Shown here one piece after another: positions 6,918-15,157 of a DNA stretch of 64,000 nucleotides (positions are counted from its first letter, which is position 1; each line of letters opens with the position of its first letter). The translations under genes and the position numbers were made by a program. A model generated the notes under the pieces. It was not told the DNA's origin. It saw only the letters and a list, made by a program, of their open reading frames with translations, and ran no database searches. The stretch is taken from positions 1,922,001 to 1,986,000 of the forward strand of contig NZ_CP147776.1 in NCBI RefSeq assembly GCF_037300705.1, written 5' to 3'. This DNA is from Massilia sp. W12 (GTDB lineage Bacteria; Pseudomonadota; Gammaproteobacteria; Burkholderiales; Burkholderiaceae_D).

Positions 6918-9461
6918 ATGCGTACAAGTAAATTAATCATTGGCATCTACTTTGTCCTGGCTTGGATTGCGTTGCCAGTGCAGGCGAAATCCATTGTCTT
7001 ATCCGGTGTGCTGTTGCAAGAAACTGAGAGGGGCAAACCTTTGACAGGCAGACTGGTTAGAGCTAATGATGGAATTAATGCTAAGAGTAATTCCCTGGGG
7101 CAGTTTGAATTGGTATTTGATGAACGGCTTCAAGGGCAAGAAGGAAATTTGCTGATTGATTTACCCGATGGCTGGAAAGTGATGTTTTCGGTGATGTTGA
7201 AATACAAATTGCTACCGAACGGGCCGAGAAATATAATTATCACCTGCCCGGTGGCGCGCTGTGATGAGTTGCGAAAAGAGTATTTAACGCAAAAAAATTG
7301 GGAGATTGTCGATAAACATTATCATGAAAGACTGGAAGCATTAAGTAAGAAAGTGGGAGTGAAGCAGGAAGAAATAGCGCAATTAGAAGCTGAACAGATC
7401 AAGGAAAAAGCGCGGGTAAGGGAAATCGCGGAACAGTTTGTCCGCTTGCAGGAGTGGGATGCCAGTTGGCTATATCGGGAGGCTTGGAATTGGTATTTGC
7501 AGGGGGATATAAAAAAAGCACTGGTAATTTTGGATGAATTTAAACTTGACCAAGCAGCAGAACTGGAAATGCTAAGGCAGGAAACGAGGATGCAGGCCTT
7601 GTTGGAAAGTTGGCTCGTTCGGAGTGAGTTGGCAAATTTGAATAATGATTTTTTAGCGGCGGATCGTGCGTATGGCAAGGCGGTAGCACTTGCACCAAAG
7701 TCGGCGAATGCATGGTTTAAATATGGGTATTTTCATCAATCATTGAATCATTTTAGCCAAGCGCGCAAAGGGTATGAAGAAGCCTTAAAGCTAAATCGCC
7801 TACTGGCAGCATCCAATCCACAAGCGTATTTGCCGGATGTTGCATTAAGCCTGAATAATCTGGGTATCTTGCATCGTGCTGAAGGTCGCTTGCAGGAAGC
7901 GCGGGTGGTGTATGAAGAAGCATTGAAGCTACGCCGCCAACTGGCGCAATCCAATCCGCAGGCATATTTACCAACGGTGGCAGATAGTCTGAATAATCTG
8001 GGTAATTTATATCATACTGAAAACCGTTTGCAAGAAGCGCGTATGGCATATGAAGAAGCCTTGCTGGTGCGTCGCCATCTGGCGACAACTCACCCGCAGG
8101 TGTATTTGGCAGATGTAGCGGAGAGCTTGAATAATTTGGGCGCCTTGCATCGTGCTGAATACCGCTTGCATGAAGCGCGGGTGGTGTATGAAGAAGCATT
8201 GAAGCTTTACCACCAACTGGCGCAAACGAATCCACGGACATATTTACCGTATTTAGCAAATTGCCTGAATAATTTAGGCAATTTGTATAGCGATGAAAAC
8301 CGTTTGCAAGAAGCGCGGATGGCGTATGACGAAGCATTGAAGCTACGCCGCCAACTGGCGCAAACAAACCCGCAGGCATATTTGCCAGATGTGGCGGTTA
8401 GCCTGAACAACCTGGCGAATTTGCATCGTGCTGAAAACCGTTTGCAGGAAGCGCGGATGGTGAATGAGGAAGCCTTGAAACTCTACCGCAAACTGGCGCA
8501 AAGTGATCCTCAAGCTTATTTGCCATTTTTAGCAAATTGCCTGAATAATTTAGGCAACTTGCTTAGCGATGAAAATCGTTTGCAAGAAACTCGGGCGGCG
8601 TATGAAGAGGCATTGAAGCTGCGTCGCGAACTGGCACAAACGAACCCGCAGGCATATTTGCCTGCTGTGGCGGCCAGCCTGAACAATCTGGGTATTTTGC
8701 ATCGTGCTGAAAACCGTTTGCAGGAAGCTCGGGTGGCACATGAAGAGTCATTGAAGCTTTACCGCCAACTGGCACAAAATAATCCACAGGCATATTTGCC
8801 GGATGTGGCAGCCAACCTAATTAATATTGGTATCTTATACAAGCTCGAAAGTCGAAAGCAAGACGCATTGGTAGCATCTGAGGAAGCCTTGAAATTATAT
8901 CGCCAACTAGCGCAAAGCAATCCGAGTGTGTTTTTTCCCTATGTAGCGACCAGCCTGAATAATTTGGGTAATTTATATAGCGCTGAAAACCGTTTGCCAG
9001 AGGCACGGGCGGCGTATGAAGAAGCCTTGAAATTGCGTAGCCTACTGGCGCAAAGTAACCCACAATCGTATTTGCCGGATGTAGCAATTACGTTGAATAA
9101 TCTGGGAAACTTGCTCTTCTCAGAAAATCGCATTCAGGAAGCAAAGAAAATATATGAAGAGGCGCTCGCCATTTTCAGAAGATTGGCGTTAAATAACCCT
9201 GCAGCGCATCAATCGAGAATTGCGCAAATTCTTTCTCGACTGGGAGTTGTTTATTTCTCCGAAAATGATGAAGTCAAAGGAAGGCAGGCGCTGGCAGAGG
9301 CAGTTGATATTTTTAAATATTTGGATAAAGGAAATTCTGGTATATATCAATCTGAAATCAAGATGATTACAAAATTTACTGACTCCCTTGTAGAGCGACC
9401 GCGATCAAGCAGCCTACTGGAGAATAATGATAAAAATCCCCAAAACAAGGGGGAGCAATGA
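6918..9461 (+). CDS. Exported long TPR-array protein (10-11 units)
   Basis: The start is the ATG after CGGAG, giving an 847-residue protein whose first residues are a signal peptide ending PVQA. The N-terminal beta domain, the CPVARC motif and the coiled coil match the paralogues at 279 and 1468. From residue 311 there are ten 46-residue TPR units in exact register, an eleventh degenerate one, and a C-cap. Repeats are more diverged from each other than in the 1468 gene, so this array looks older. It follows the kinase-like gene by 10 bases and overlaps the next gene by four, so sigma-like, kinase-like, TPR and small exported protein form one operon. Base composition is visibly more AT-rich than in the right half of the window. 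Confidence 0.87.
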   Translation: MRTSKLIIGIYFVLAWIALPVQAKSIVLSGVLLQETERGKPLTGRLVRANDGINAKSNSLGQFELVFDERLQGQEGNLLIDLPDGWKVMFSVMLKYKLLPNGPRNIIITCPVARCDELRKEYLTQKNWEIVDKHYHERLEALSKKVGVKQEEIAQLEAEQIKEKARVREIAEQFVRLQEWDASWLYREAWNWYLQGDIKKALVILDEFKLDQAAELEMLRQETRMQALLESWLVRSELANLNNDFLAADRAYGKAVALAPKSANAWFKYGYFHQSLNHFSQARKGYEEALKLNRLLAASNPQAYLPDVALSLNNLGILHRAEGRLQEARVVYEEALKLRRQLAQSNPQAYLPTVADSLNNLGNLYHTENRLQEARMAYEEALLVRRHLATTHPQVYLADVAESLNNLGALHRAEYRLHEARVVYEEALKLYHQLAQTNPRTYLPYLANCLNNLGNLYSDENRLQEARMAYDEALKLRRQLAQTNPQAYLPDVAVSLNNLANLHRAENRLQEARMVNEEALKLYRKLAQSDPQAYLPFLANCLNNLGNLLSDENRLQETRAAYEEALKLRRELAQTNPQAYLPAVAASLNNLGILHRAENRLQEARVAHEESLKLYRQLAQNNPQAYLPDVAANLINIGILYKLESRKQDALVASEEALKLYRQLAQSNPSVFFPYVATSLNNLGNLYSAENRLPEARAAYEEALKLRSLLAQSNPQSYLPDVAITLNNLGNLLFSENRIQEAKKIYEEALAIFRRLALNNPAAHQSRIAQILSRLGVVYFSENDEVKGRQALAEAVDIFKYLDKGNSGIYQSEIKMITKFTDSLVERPRSSSLLENNDKNPQNKGEQ
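7848..9227 (+). repeat. Tandem array of ten 138-bp coding repeats
   Basis: The period is 138 bp, encoding 46-residue TPR units of the same family as at 2395-4188. Units share the protein consensus but differ at many synonymous sites, unlike the near-identical units of the other array. Confidence 0.85.
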
Positions 9462-10003
9462 AAATATTTAATATTCTATTTGCTTTGATAGTTTGGCTAT
9501 TTATGGCGGACTGCAGTGCTGAGGCGACGTTGAGTGGCATGTTTGTGGTTGTAAAAAAGGATGGTAGTAATGCAAAAATTTCCGATTTTAGGTCGATTAA
9601 AATTGGCGTAACAGAAAATAAAATTCCAGTAGGGACTGATGGGAATTATATTTATATATTTAAAAAAACTGATCCAGGTGAAAAAGTGCAATTGGAAGTA
9701 GTAAATCTGCCAGATGGTTGGGATATATTGGATAGGTCTGCGCTGACTGTGACTTTGCCATTGGTGAAAAACACTGAGAATCCACCAAGGCATAATATAT
9801 TATTATGCAAATCAGATGAGTGCAGTGAGTTGGCGCTTGTGCATTATAAGTTAAAACCATATGTCGATGGATTGCTTAATAGATGCAATATTGAACTTGC
9901 TAAACAGCAAGCATATTCTAATGCCATAGAGAAATTTAAAAATGACATTGATAAGAGGAGAAATAGCAATAATATTGATGCACCAGTAAATAATCGAAAG
10001 TAA
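9458..10003 (+). CDS. Small exported protein sharing the N-terminal domain of the TPR paralogues, without TPRs
   Basis: The 181-residue protein begins with a signal peptide (hydrophobic stretch 4-16, probable cut after SAEA). The beta domain follows (pattern LSGMFVVVKKDGSN ... LEVVNLPDGWDIL), then LCKSDEC, which keeps the CX4C motif. It ends in a short charged helix where the other paralogues continue into coiled coil and TPR. It overlaps the upstream TPR gene by four bases (ATGA) and is strongly AT-rich. It could be a minimal partner or decoy of the long paralogues, or a truncated relic; translational coupling and the intact frame favour a functional gene. Nothing more specific can be said. 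Confidence 0.7.
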   Translation: MKIFNILFALIVWLFMADCSAEATLSGMFVVVKKDGSNAKISDFRSIKIGVTENKIPVGTDGNYIYIFKKTDPGEKVQLEVVNLPDGWDILDRSALTVTLPLVKNTENPPRHNILLCKSDECSELALVHYKLKPYVDGLLNRCNIELAKQQAYSNAIEKFKNDIDKRRNSNNIDAPVNNRK

Positions 10004-10218
10004 ATTTAATATGGAATTTCATTGTTAGTTAATTTGCAATCGAGGAGTGAGATGATGCAAGAAATTCTGCATGGTTTTAAACACCGGCCAATATGGCTTG
10101 AATACACCATCCGAACAATGTGCTTGGTGGCAACGCACCAACTGCCCGCAAGAGCGCGATTCCACATCCCCCACCTGCTACAATCCCCCACAAGCCCGCA
10201 GCCTGACAAGAGCCAAGC

Positions 10219-11376
10219 ATGGACCAGCCCGATCCTCTCAGCCAAACCATCAGCACCGCGCAAGACCCGCAGCGCATTGCAACCCTGCTGCGCCAATGCC
10301 GTCCGCTGCAAATTTCCCCGCCCTGGAACCCGGCCAGCTTCGCCCAACACTGGGGTGAACACACAGGCACAGCACAAGCCGTCTTGCGCGGTATGTTTGA
10401 CACCCTGGCCAATCACTTGACTTCCAGCAGCGCCGCTGCCGCCTTGCAGCCGTTTGAATTGAGCTTGAAAGTTGCCGGCAGCTTCAGCCAGCCGCAAGCG
10501 CTGGTGACAGAGTTGGACGCGCAATGCAACAGTTACCTGATTATTTTTGCGCCCGGTTTATTCACCTGCATTGCCGACCGCTTTTTCCGGCTCTTGACCT
10601 GCGCCGAACATTTTCCAGATGTGGGCGACGTTGGCGCCTGTCAGACCGAGTGGAGCGCGGCGCCGCTGGCGAATATTCCCGAAGACCCCGAGCGTTTGCG
10701 CCTGGCCATGTTGCTCAGCATGATGTCGATATTGCTCATGTTTTATCACGAATTGGCGCATGTCTTGCGCGGGCATACCGCGTTTTACGCCAATCTGGGC
10801 GTACACAGCCTGCCGGAATTTCAACCCCTGGCCACCGGGCCTATCGTGTGGCCGCAGGCCGAGCCTGGCGCCGGCCAAGCGCAAGATGCCGACTTGATCC
10901 GGCGTGCGCTGGAAGTCGATGCCGACATCCACGCCGGCCTGTTTTTAGCCACCGTCATGCAGCAGCAAAACCCGTTTGAAGAATGGCTGTTTGACGACAT
11001 GCAAGACAGCGATATCTATGAAATGGTGGCGCTGTGCGCAGGCATCGCCTTCAACGCCTTTGAAGCCGGGCGCAGCAGCAAGCTGTATCACTTGCCCGGC
11101 ACGCGCACCGAATGCGTGTTGGAAGGTTTTGCGCGCGCCCTGGGTTTGGATAAGCGCGAAGAATTTTCCATCGGCCTGAATAACGCCCTGCAATTTTGCG
11201 CCGAACATTACCAGGCGCCGGGCGAATTGGACGACTTCAACGCCGACATCGACTTATTGGAAAACCACACCTGGCCGATGCTGGTCAAGATTCGTGACAT
11301 GTTTGCCGAAAGTGTGCCGCAAGCCTGGCTGCAGCGCCAAACTCAAAGTCAAACCCCAAGCGGAGCGGCGCCATGA
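10219..11376 (+). CDS. HExxH metallopeptidase-like protein, first of a pair
   Basis: The 385-residue protein has the zinc-binding motif HELAH (177-181) on a hydrophobic helix, and about 50 residues later EVDAD (232-236), a plausible site for the third zinc ligand as in gluzincin-type peptidases. No signal peptide is present, so it is probably cytoplasmic. The rest matches no family I recognise. The ribosome binding site is weak. It overlaps the next gene by four bases (ATGA), starting a four-gene coupled set that ends at 14877. The substrate is unknown; in this setting a role in proteolytic control of the ATPase-like and HNH proteins is possible but is inference. Confidence 0.65.
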   Translation: MDQPDPLSQTISTAQDPQRIATLLRQCRPLQISPPWNPASFAQHWGEHTGTAQAVLRGMFDTLANHLTSSSAAAALQPFELSLKVAGSFSQPQALVTELDAQCNSYLIIFAPGLFTCIADRFFRLLTCAEHFPDVGDVGACQTEWSAAPLANIPEDPERLRLAMLLSMMSILLMFYHELAHVLRGHTAFYANLGVHSLPEFQPLATGPIVWPQAEPGAGQAQDADLIRRALEVDADIHAGLFLATVMQQQNPFEEWLFDDMQDSDIYEMVALCAGIAFNAFEAGRSSKLYHLPGTRTECVLEGFARALGLDKREEFSIGLNNALQFCAEHYQAPGELDDFNADIDLLENHTWPMLVKIRDMFAESVPQAWLQRQTQSQTPSGAAP

Positions 11377-12413
11377 ATCCGCAAGCCTTGCACTATCTCA
11401 AACTGCTGCAAGCCCAGGGCAGCAGACATCCGAGCGCGCTGGATTTTTCAGCCGCGCCAGCCATCGCCACCACAGACGAAGAAATTGCGCAATTGGTGGC
11501 GCGCCAGCGCCAACAATACGGGGCCGATCACAGCGAGCAATTCGCCGCGCATGGCCTGCACATGGGCTACTGGCTGCAGCAGTTGGAGCAGGATTTATAT
11601 CAGGATTTGCTGGACTATTGCGACCCCGCCGAGCGCGCGCTCATGGCGCGTCTGGCGTTGGGCTTTTTGCACAATTTGCGCTGCAATGCCTGCGTGTTTC
11701 CCGTTGCGCCAACAGAGGACGCGCACAAAGACGGCGCACAAGCCGCCACAGAATCCGCCACACAAGCCCCCGCCCCGCTGTATGTGATGGGCGTGAACGT
11801 AGGCTTATTCCAAATGGCCGGATTATTATGCGAAGCCTTGTTATGGCAGGCGCAAGACGACAGCCAGCGCGCCCACGCCAGCTATCTGCGCGCACGCGAT
11901 TTGTTTTTTGTGCGCAGCCGGCGCGATTATGAAGCGGTGATCCTGGATGAAGAAGTCCACCCGATCAAACAGCAATCCGGCGAAATCGCCGCCCTGGTTT
12001 TACGCTTCATCGCCTTGCATGAATTGGGACATATCGCCCTGGGCCATGTGGAACAACTCGATATGCAATTAAACGCCCTGCAAAACGATGTGCTGTACGC
12101 AAACGCCGCCGCGCACAGCCTGCCAGCGCTGCAGGCAATGGAAAACGCCGCTGACCGCTTTGCCATCATGCACATGGCGCAAGTCAGCGGCTCGGCGCAG
12201 CAGATGTGGAATAACACCTTATTTATTTGCGCCCTGTTTCACTTGCTCGACCATATCGAAGCCAGGCTCGGCCAGCCGCTATCGCAACAACACCCGCCGC
12301 CAGCCCGGCGCGCCGCGCTGATTCAAGCCCAGGTGCAAGACGCCATCGGCGCGCCGCCAAATCAAGCCATGGACTGGCTTGGCAGCCTCATGCAGCAATG
12401 GAAGGAAGCTTGA
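11373..12413 (+). CDS. HExxH metallopeptidase-like protein, second of a pair
   Basis: The 346-residue protein carries HELGH (216-220) followed by ENAADRFA (257-264), the arrangement of a zinc metallopeptidase with Glu as third ligand and a conserved Asp. It is not obviously a duplicate of the upstream protein outside these motifs, although both place the motif after a helical N-terminal half. No signal peptide is seen. It starts inside the stop of the previous gene, and the next start codon follows its stop by one base, so the four proteins are probably made together. Confidence 0.68.
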   Translation: MNPQALHYLKLLQAQGSRHPSALDFSAAPAIATTDEEIAQLVARQRQQYGADHSEQFAAHGLHMGYWLQQLEQDLYQDLLDYCDPAERALMARLALGFLHNLRCNACVFPVAPTEDAHKDGAQAATESATQAPAPLYVMGVNVGLFQMAGLLCEALLWQAQDDSQRAHASYLRARDLFFVRSRRDYEAVILDEEVHPIKQQSGEIAALVLRFIALHELGHIALGHVEQLDMQLNALQNDVLYANAAAHSLPALQAMENAADRFAIMHMAQVSGSAQQMWNNTLFICALFHLLDHIEARLGQPLSQQHPPPARRAALIQAQVQDAIGAPPNQAMDWLGSLMQQWKEA

Positions 12414-12414
12414 C

Positions 12415-14052
12415 ATGTCACAACTGCCCTTGTTTTTGTACGCCGAAGACGAAGCCGGCATCCGCGCCCTGTTTGCAGAACAAACCGACTTGCACACAGG
12501 CGGCGCGCGCCTGCAACTGCTGCGCAGCAAGCGCAGCCTGGGGCTGGCGAATAGCAGCGAAACCGCGTTTCAATTCAGCTTGCACCTCACTCCGCACAGC
12601 AAGAGCGGCGAGCTGGCGCAATTTTTGTGGGGCAGCCTGAGCCGGCATGGCCAGCGCGCGCTGATGCTGGAGCAAACCGTGGTGACAGATCAGGCGCAGT
12701 TGCAGAGCCTCTTGCAGCAAACCATGGCGAAGCTGTGGCCGCACACAGGTCTGCAATTGCTCAGTCTGCACTTGCCCGCGTTTGGCGGCTTGCGCGACTT
12801 CACGCTGCACTTCACCGACTACATCCAGCCGCAGGCCTATGACGCCAACAGCCCGTGGGTGAAAAACAGCTTGCATGCTGTGCTGAGCCTGCATACGGCA
12901 GATCAAGCCAGCCTGTTGCAAGCCTTGCTGCAGATTTTTCAAGATGCCGCCAGCGGCAGCGCAGCCAAATTCGCCTACCGCCTGCGCTACCGCATGCATG
13001 CGCACACCATATGCCTGCACGCCACACCCGGCGCCGCGCCGCAGTGCGACATAGATGATGCGCCAGCCGCGCTGCAAGATTTGCGCGCCCCGGCCAGTGC
13101 GTTGCTGCCGCGCCGTATTCTGCTACAAGGCGCACTGCATGTTGCTGATATCTCCCCGTTGCAGCAAGCGGCGATGCCCGTGCTGCAGCTGGATGGCCAG
13201 GGCAGGGCGGATTTTATCCAGGAATGCGCCCGGCAAAACCATCCCGCCTGGCAAGCCATGATGGCGCGCATGGGGCTGAGGCCAAACCAGCTCAGCAACA
13301 TCAGCGAAGAACAAGCGCGCATTGCCGCCATGGCAGGCGCAATTCTGGCGGCGGATGGTGCGCAGGAAGCGCAGGAAGCTCAGGAAGTGCAGCAAGCGCC
13401 AGCCGCCGATTTAATCATATTGATGCAGCCGGAAAGCGGGCTGCACCCGCAATGGCAAGCGCGCTATGCGCTGGAAATGGCGGCGGCGCTGGAGGCGGTG
13501 ACAGCGCAAGCCGGCGCAGCAGGCGGCTGGGGCGGGCAAATCGTTTTGGCCAGCCAAGCGCCCTTGCTGCTGGCGGATTTGCGGCGCGCACAAATACACT
13601 TGGTGCAAAGTCAAGATGGGCAAAGCAGTGTGTCCATTCCAGAGGCCGAACCGCAAGGCATGGGCGTGGCCGGCCTCTTACAAAGCGAGCTTTTCGGCTT
13701 AAGCTCCACCCTTGACCGCAGCACCCTGGCGCAACTGCAGCAACGCAATGCGCTGCTGGCAGAGCAAGCAAACCGCGAGCTGCGAGCGCACGAAGCAGCG
13801 CAATTGCAAACCCTGCGCAACACCCTGGCGCAGATGGGTTTTGCGCAGGAAAGCGCAGACCCGCTGTATCGCCTGTTTTTGCAAGGCATGCACGCCGCGC
13901 GCCAGTTGCCCTTGAGCGCCTTGCTCAGTGCGGAAGAAATGGCGCAGCAAACCCGGCTGGCGCAAGACATCACGCGCCGCCTGTTAGCGCAAGAACACAG
14001 CGGCGCGCTGGCGCAATTGGCGCAGGAATTGCGCGCCCTGGATGGAGAGTAA
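12415..14052 (+). CDS. Degenerate AAA/SMC-type ATPase-like protein (Walker motifs lost)
   Basis: The 545-residue protein follows the layout of AAA ATPases of the OLD/PtuA type. A strand and loop (LHLPAFGGLRDFTLHF, about 118-133) correspond to the usual start of the fold. Then HAVLSLHTADQASLLQALLQ (about 154-173) sits where the P-loop GxxGxGKS should be. Next LIILMQPESGLHP (333-345) sits where the Walker B DEPE..LHP should be, and IVLASQAPLLL matches the sensor/His-switch strand. P-loop Gly and Lys are absent, and the catalytic Asp-Glu are Met-Gln, so ATP hydrolysis is unlikely. It is followed after three bases by an HNH nuclease gene, the PtuA-PtuB type of pairing. The frame is intact, arguing for a working pseudoenzyme rather than a decayed gene. 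Confidence 0.62.
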   Translation: MSQLPLFLYAEDEAGIRALFAEQTDLHTGGARLQLLRSKRSLGLANSSETAFQFSLHLTPHSKSGELAQFLWGSLSRHGQRALMLEQTVVTDQAQLQSLLQQTMAKLWPHTGLQLLSLHLPAFGGLRDFTLHFTDYIQPQAYDANSPWVKNSLHAVLSLHTADQASLLQALLQIFQDAASGSAAKFAYRLRYRMHAHTICLHATPGAAPQCDIDDAPAALQDLRAPASALLPRRILLQGALHVADISPLQQAAMPVLQLDGQGRADFIQECARQNHPAWQAMMARMGLRPNQLSNISEEQARIAAMAGAILAADGAQEAQEAQEVQQAPAADLIILMQPESGLHPQWQARYALEMAAALEAVTAQAGAAGGWGGQIVLASQAPLLLADLRRAQIHLVQSQDGQSSVSIPEAEPQGMGVAGLLQSELFGLSSTLDRSTLAQLQQRNALLAEQANRELRAHEAAQLQTLRNTLAQMGFAQESADPLYRLFLQGMHAARQLPLSALLSAEEMAQQTRLAQDITRRLLAQEHSGALAQLAQELRALDGE

Positions 14053-14055
14053 GCT

Positions 14056-14877
14056 ATGCGCAAAGTGCAAATCCCGGCAGACGCCAGCCCGCCCGCCGAC
14101 TGGCTGGAGCAAGCCGAGCGCATCAGCCAGCAACTGCAAGCCTGCGCCAGCGAAGCAGAAAGGCAGGAATTAATCGAAGCCAAGCAGGCTTTGTGGCGCG
14201 ATCAACGCATCCGCGACTGGCTCATGCGCTTATTTCACGATAAATGCTGGTACAGCGAAGCACGCGAGAGCGTTTCGGCGCTGCATGTTGACCACTACCG
14301 CCCCAAGGGCCGCGTGCAAGAGCTGAACGGGCAACAGAGCGCCGGGTATTGGTGGCTGGCGTTTGACTGGCGCAATTACCGCATGGCCGGGCAACTCATC
14401 AATGTCAAAAAACGCGATCACTTTCCACTGCAAGAAGGCGCGCGCGCCCAGCCCGGGGACAGGCTTTCATTGCAACTCGAAGCCCCGCTCTTAATCGACC
14501 CCACCAGCGACGAAGCGAGCTTGATTTCCTTTGAACTCGATGAAGACGCCTGCCTTGCCACCCAAAGCGCGGGCGCCGATGCGCGCGAACAGGCGCAGGC
14601 GGCGCACAGCATCGACATTCTGGGCCTAAACCGGCTGCCGCCGCTTAACCGCAAGCGCGCAGACACCTGGCGTAAATGCTTAGGGCTGATTCAGGATTAT
14701 CAGCAGGCGAATAGCGACGGTGCGCCTGCCGTGCTGGCCAAGGTGACAAAGGCGATGGTGACAAAGCAATTGCGCGAGATGTTGCGCTATGAGGCGGAGT
14801 TTTCGGCGGTGGCGCAGGCGTGTGTGAGGAAGCATGCGCCGGAGGGGTTGCGGGGGAGGTTGGGGCTGGCGGCATGA
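14056..14877 (+). CDS. HNH endonuclease of the Septu/retron-associated type
   Basis: The 273-residue protein contains CWYSE (64-68), then HVDHYRPKG (77-85), DWRNY (104-108) and INVKK. This is the HNH/His-Me finger pattern of the family found next to AAA ATPases in Septu (PtuB) and in some retron systems. The second position of the usual CxxC is Ser; I believe this is normal for the CWYSE subgroup but could not check. The expected activity is metal-dependent DNA or RNA cleavage in the cytoplasm. It is the last gene of the four-gene set starting at 10219, so it is the likely effector. Confidence 0.78.
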   Translation: MRKVQIPADASPPADWLEQAERISQQLQACASEAERQELIEAKQALWRDQRIRDWLMRLFHDKCWYSEARESVSALHVDHYRPKGRVQELNGQQSAGYWWLAFDWRNYRMAGQLINVKKRDHFPLQEGARAQPGDRLSLQLEAPLLIDPTSDEASLISFELDEDACLATQSAGADAREQAQAAHSIDILGLNRLPPLNRKRADTWRKCLGLIQDYQQANSDGAPAVLAKVTKAMVTKQLREMLRYEAEFSAVAQACVRKHAPEGLRGRLGLAA

Positions 14878-15157
14878 GGGAAAAGCTGAAAATGATGCGT
14901 CGAGATATCGCAACCGGGTAATTTCACCACCACACCATGGCGGCGCAGCTTATTGCGCGAAGTTTGTCTGCGCCTATCAAGGTGTATGAAGCTGAGTGTG
15001 TATTAAAGTTGTATCTTCACTGCAACACAATCAAGCATATCGACCAGAAAAAACGCCAGATACAGTTCTTGGCGTGCAATGCATGCAAGCAACAGACCTT
15101 GGGCGTGGTATAAAAAAGGGAAATTGGTCACTTTTATGAAGTTACTTTTTTCCAGAC
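14878..15157. other. Spacer between modules II and III
   Basis: About 280 bases without a convincing gene. The end just before 15158 contains GGGAAATTGG and a short out-of-frame reading frame (15136-15225) that I did not accept. The promoter of the phosphorelay genes presumably lies here. Confidence 0.4.

Noticed and set aside
10052-10420. Reading frame with a good GAGGAG site running into the first HExxH gene
   Set aside because: Its sequence is low-complexity Pro/Ser/Ala with no domain and it lies out of frame over a well-supported gene. The binding site may be a relic.
10219-14877. Calling the cassette a Septu system
   Set aside because: The ATPase partner lacks Walker motifs and two extra peptidase-like genes are coupled; the HNH resemblance alone does not justify the name.
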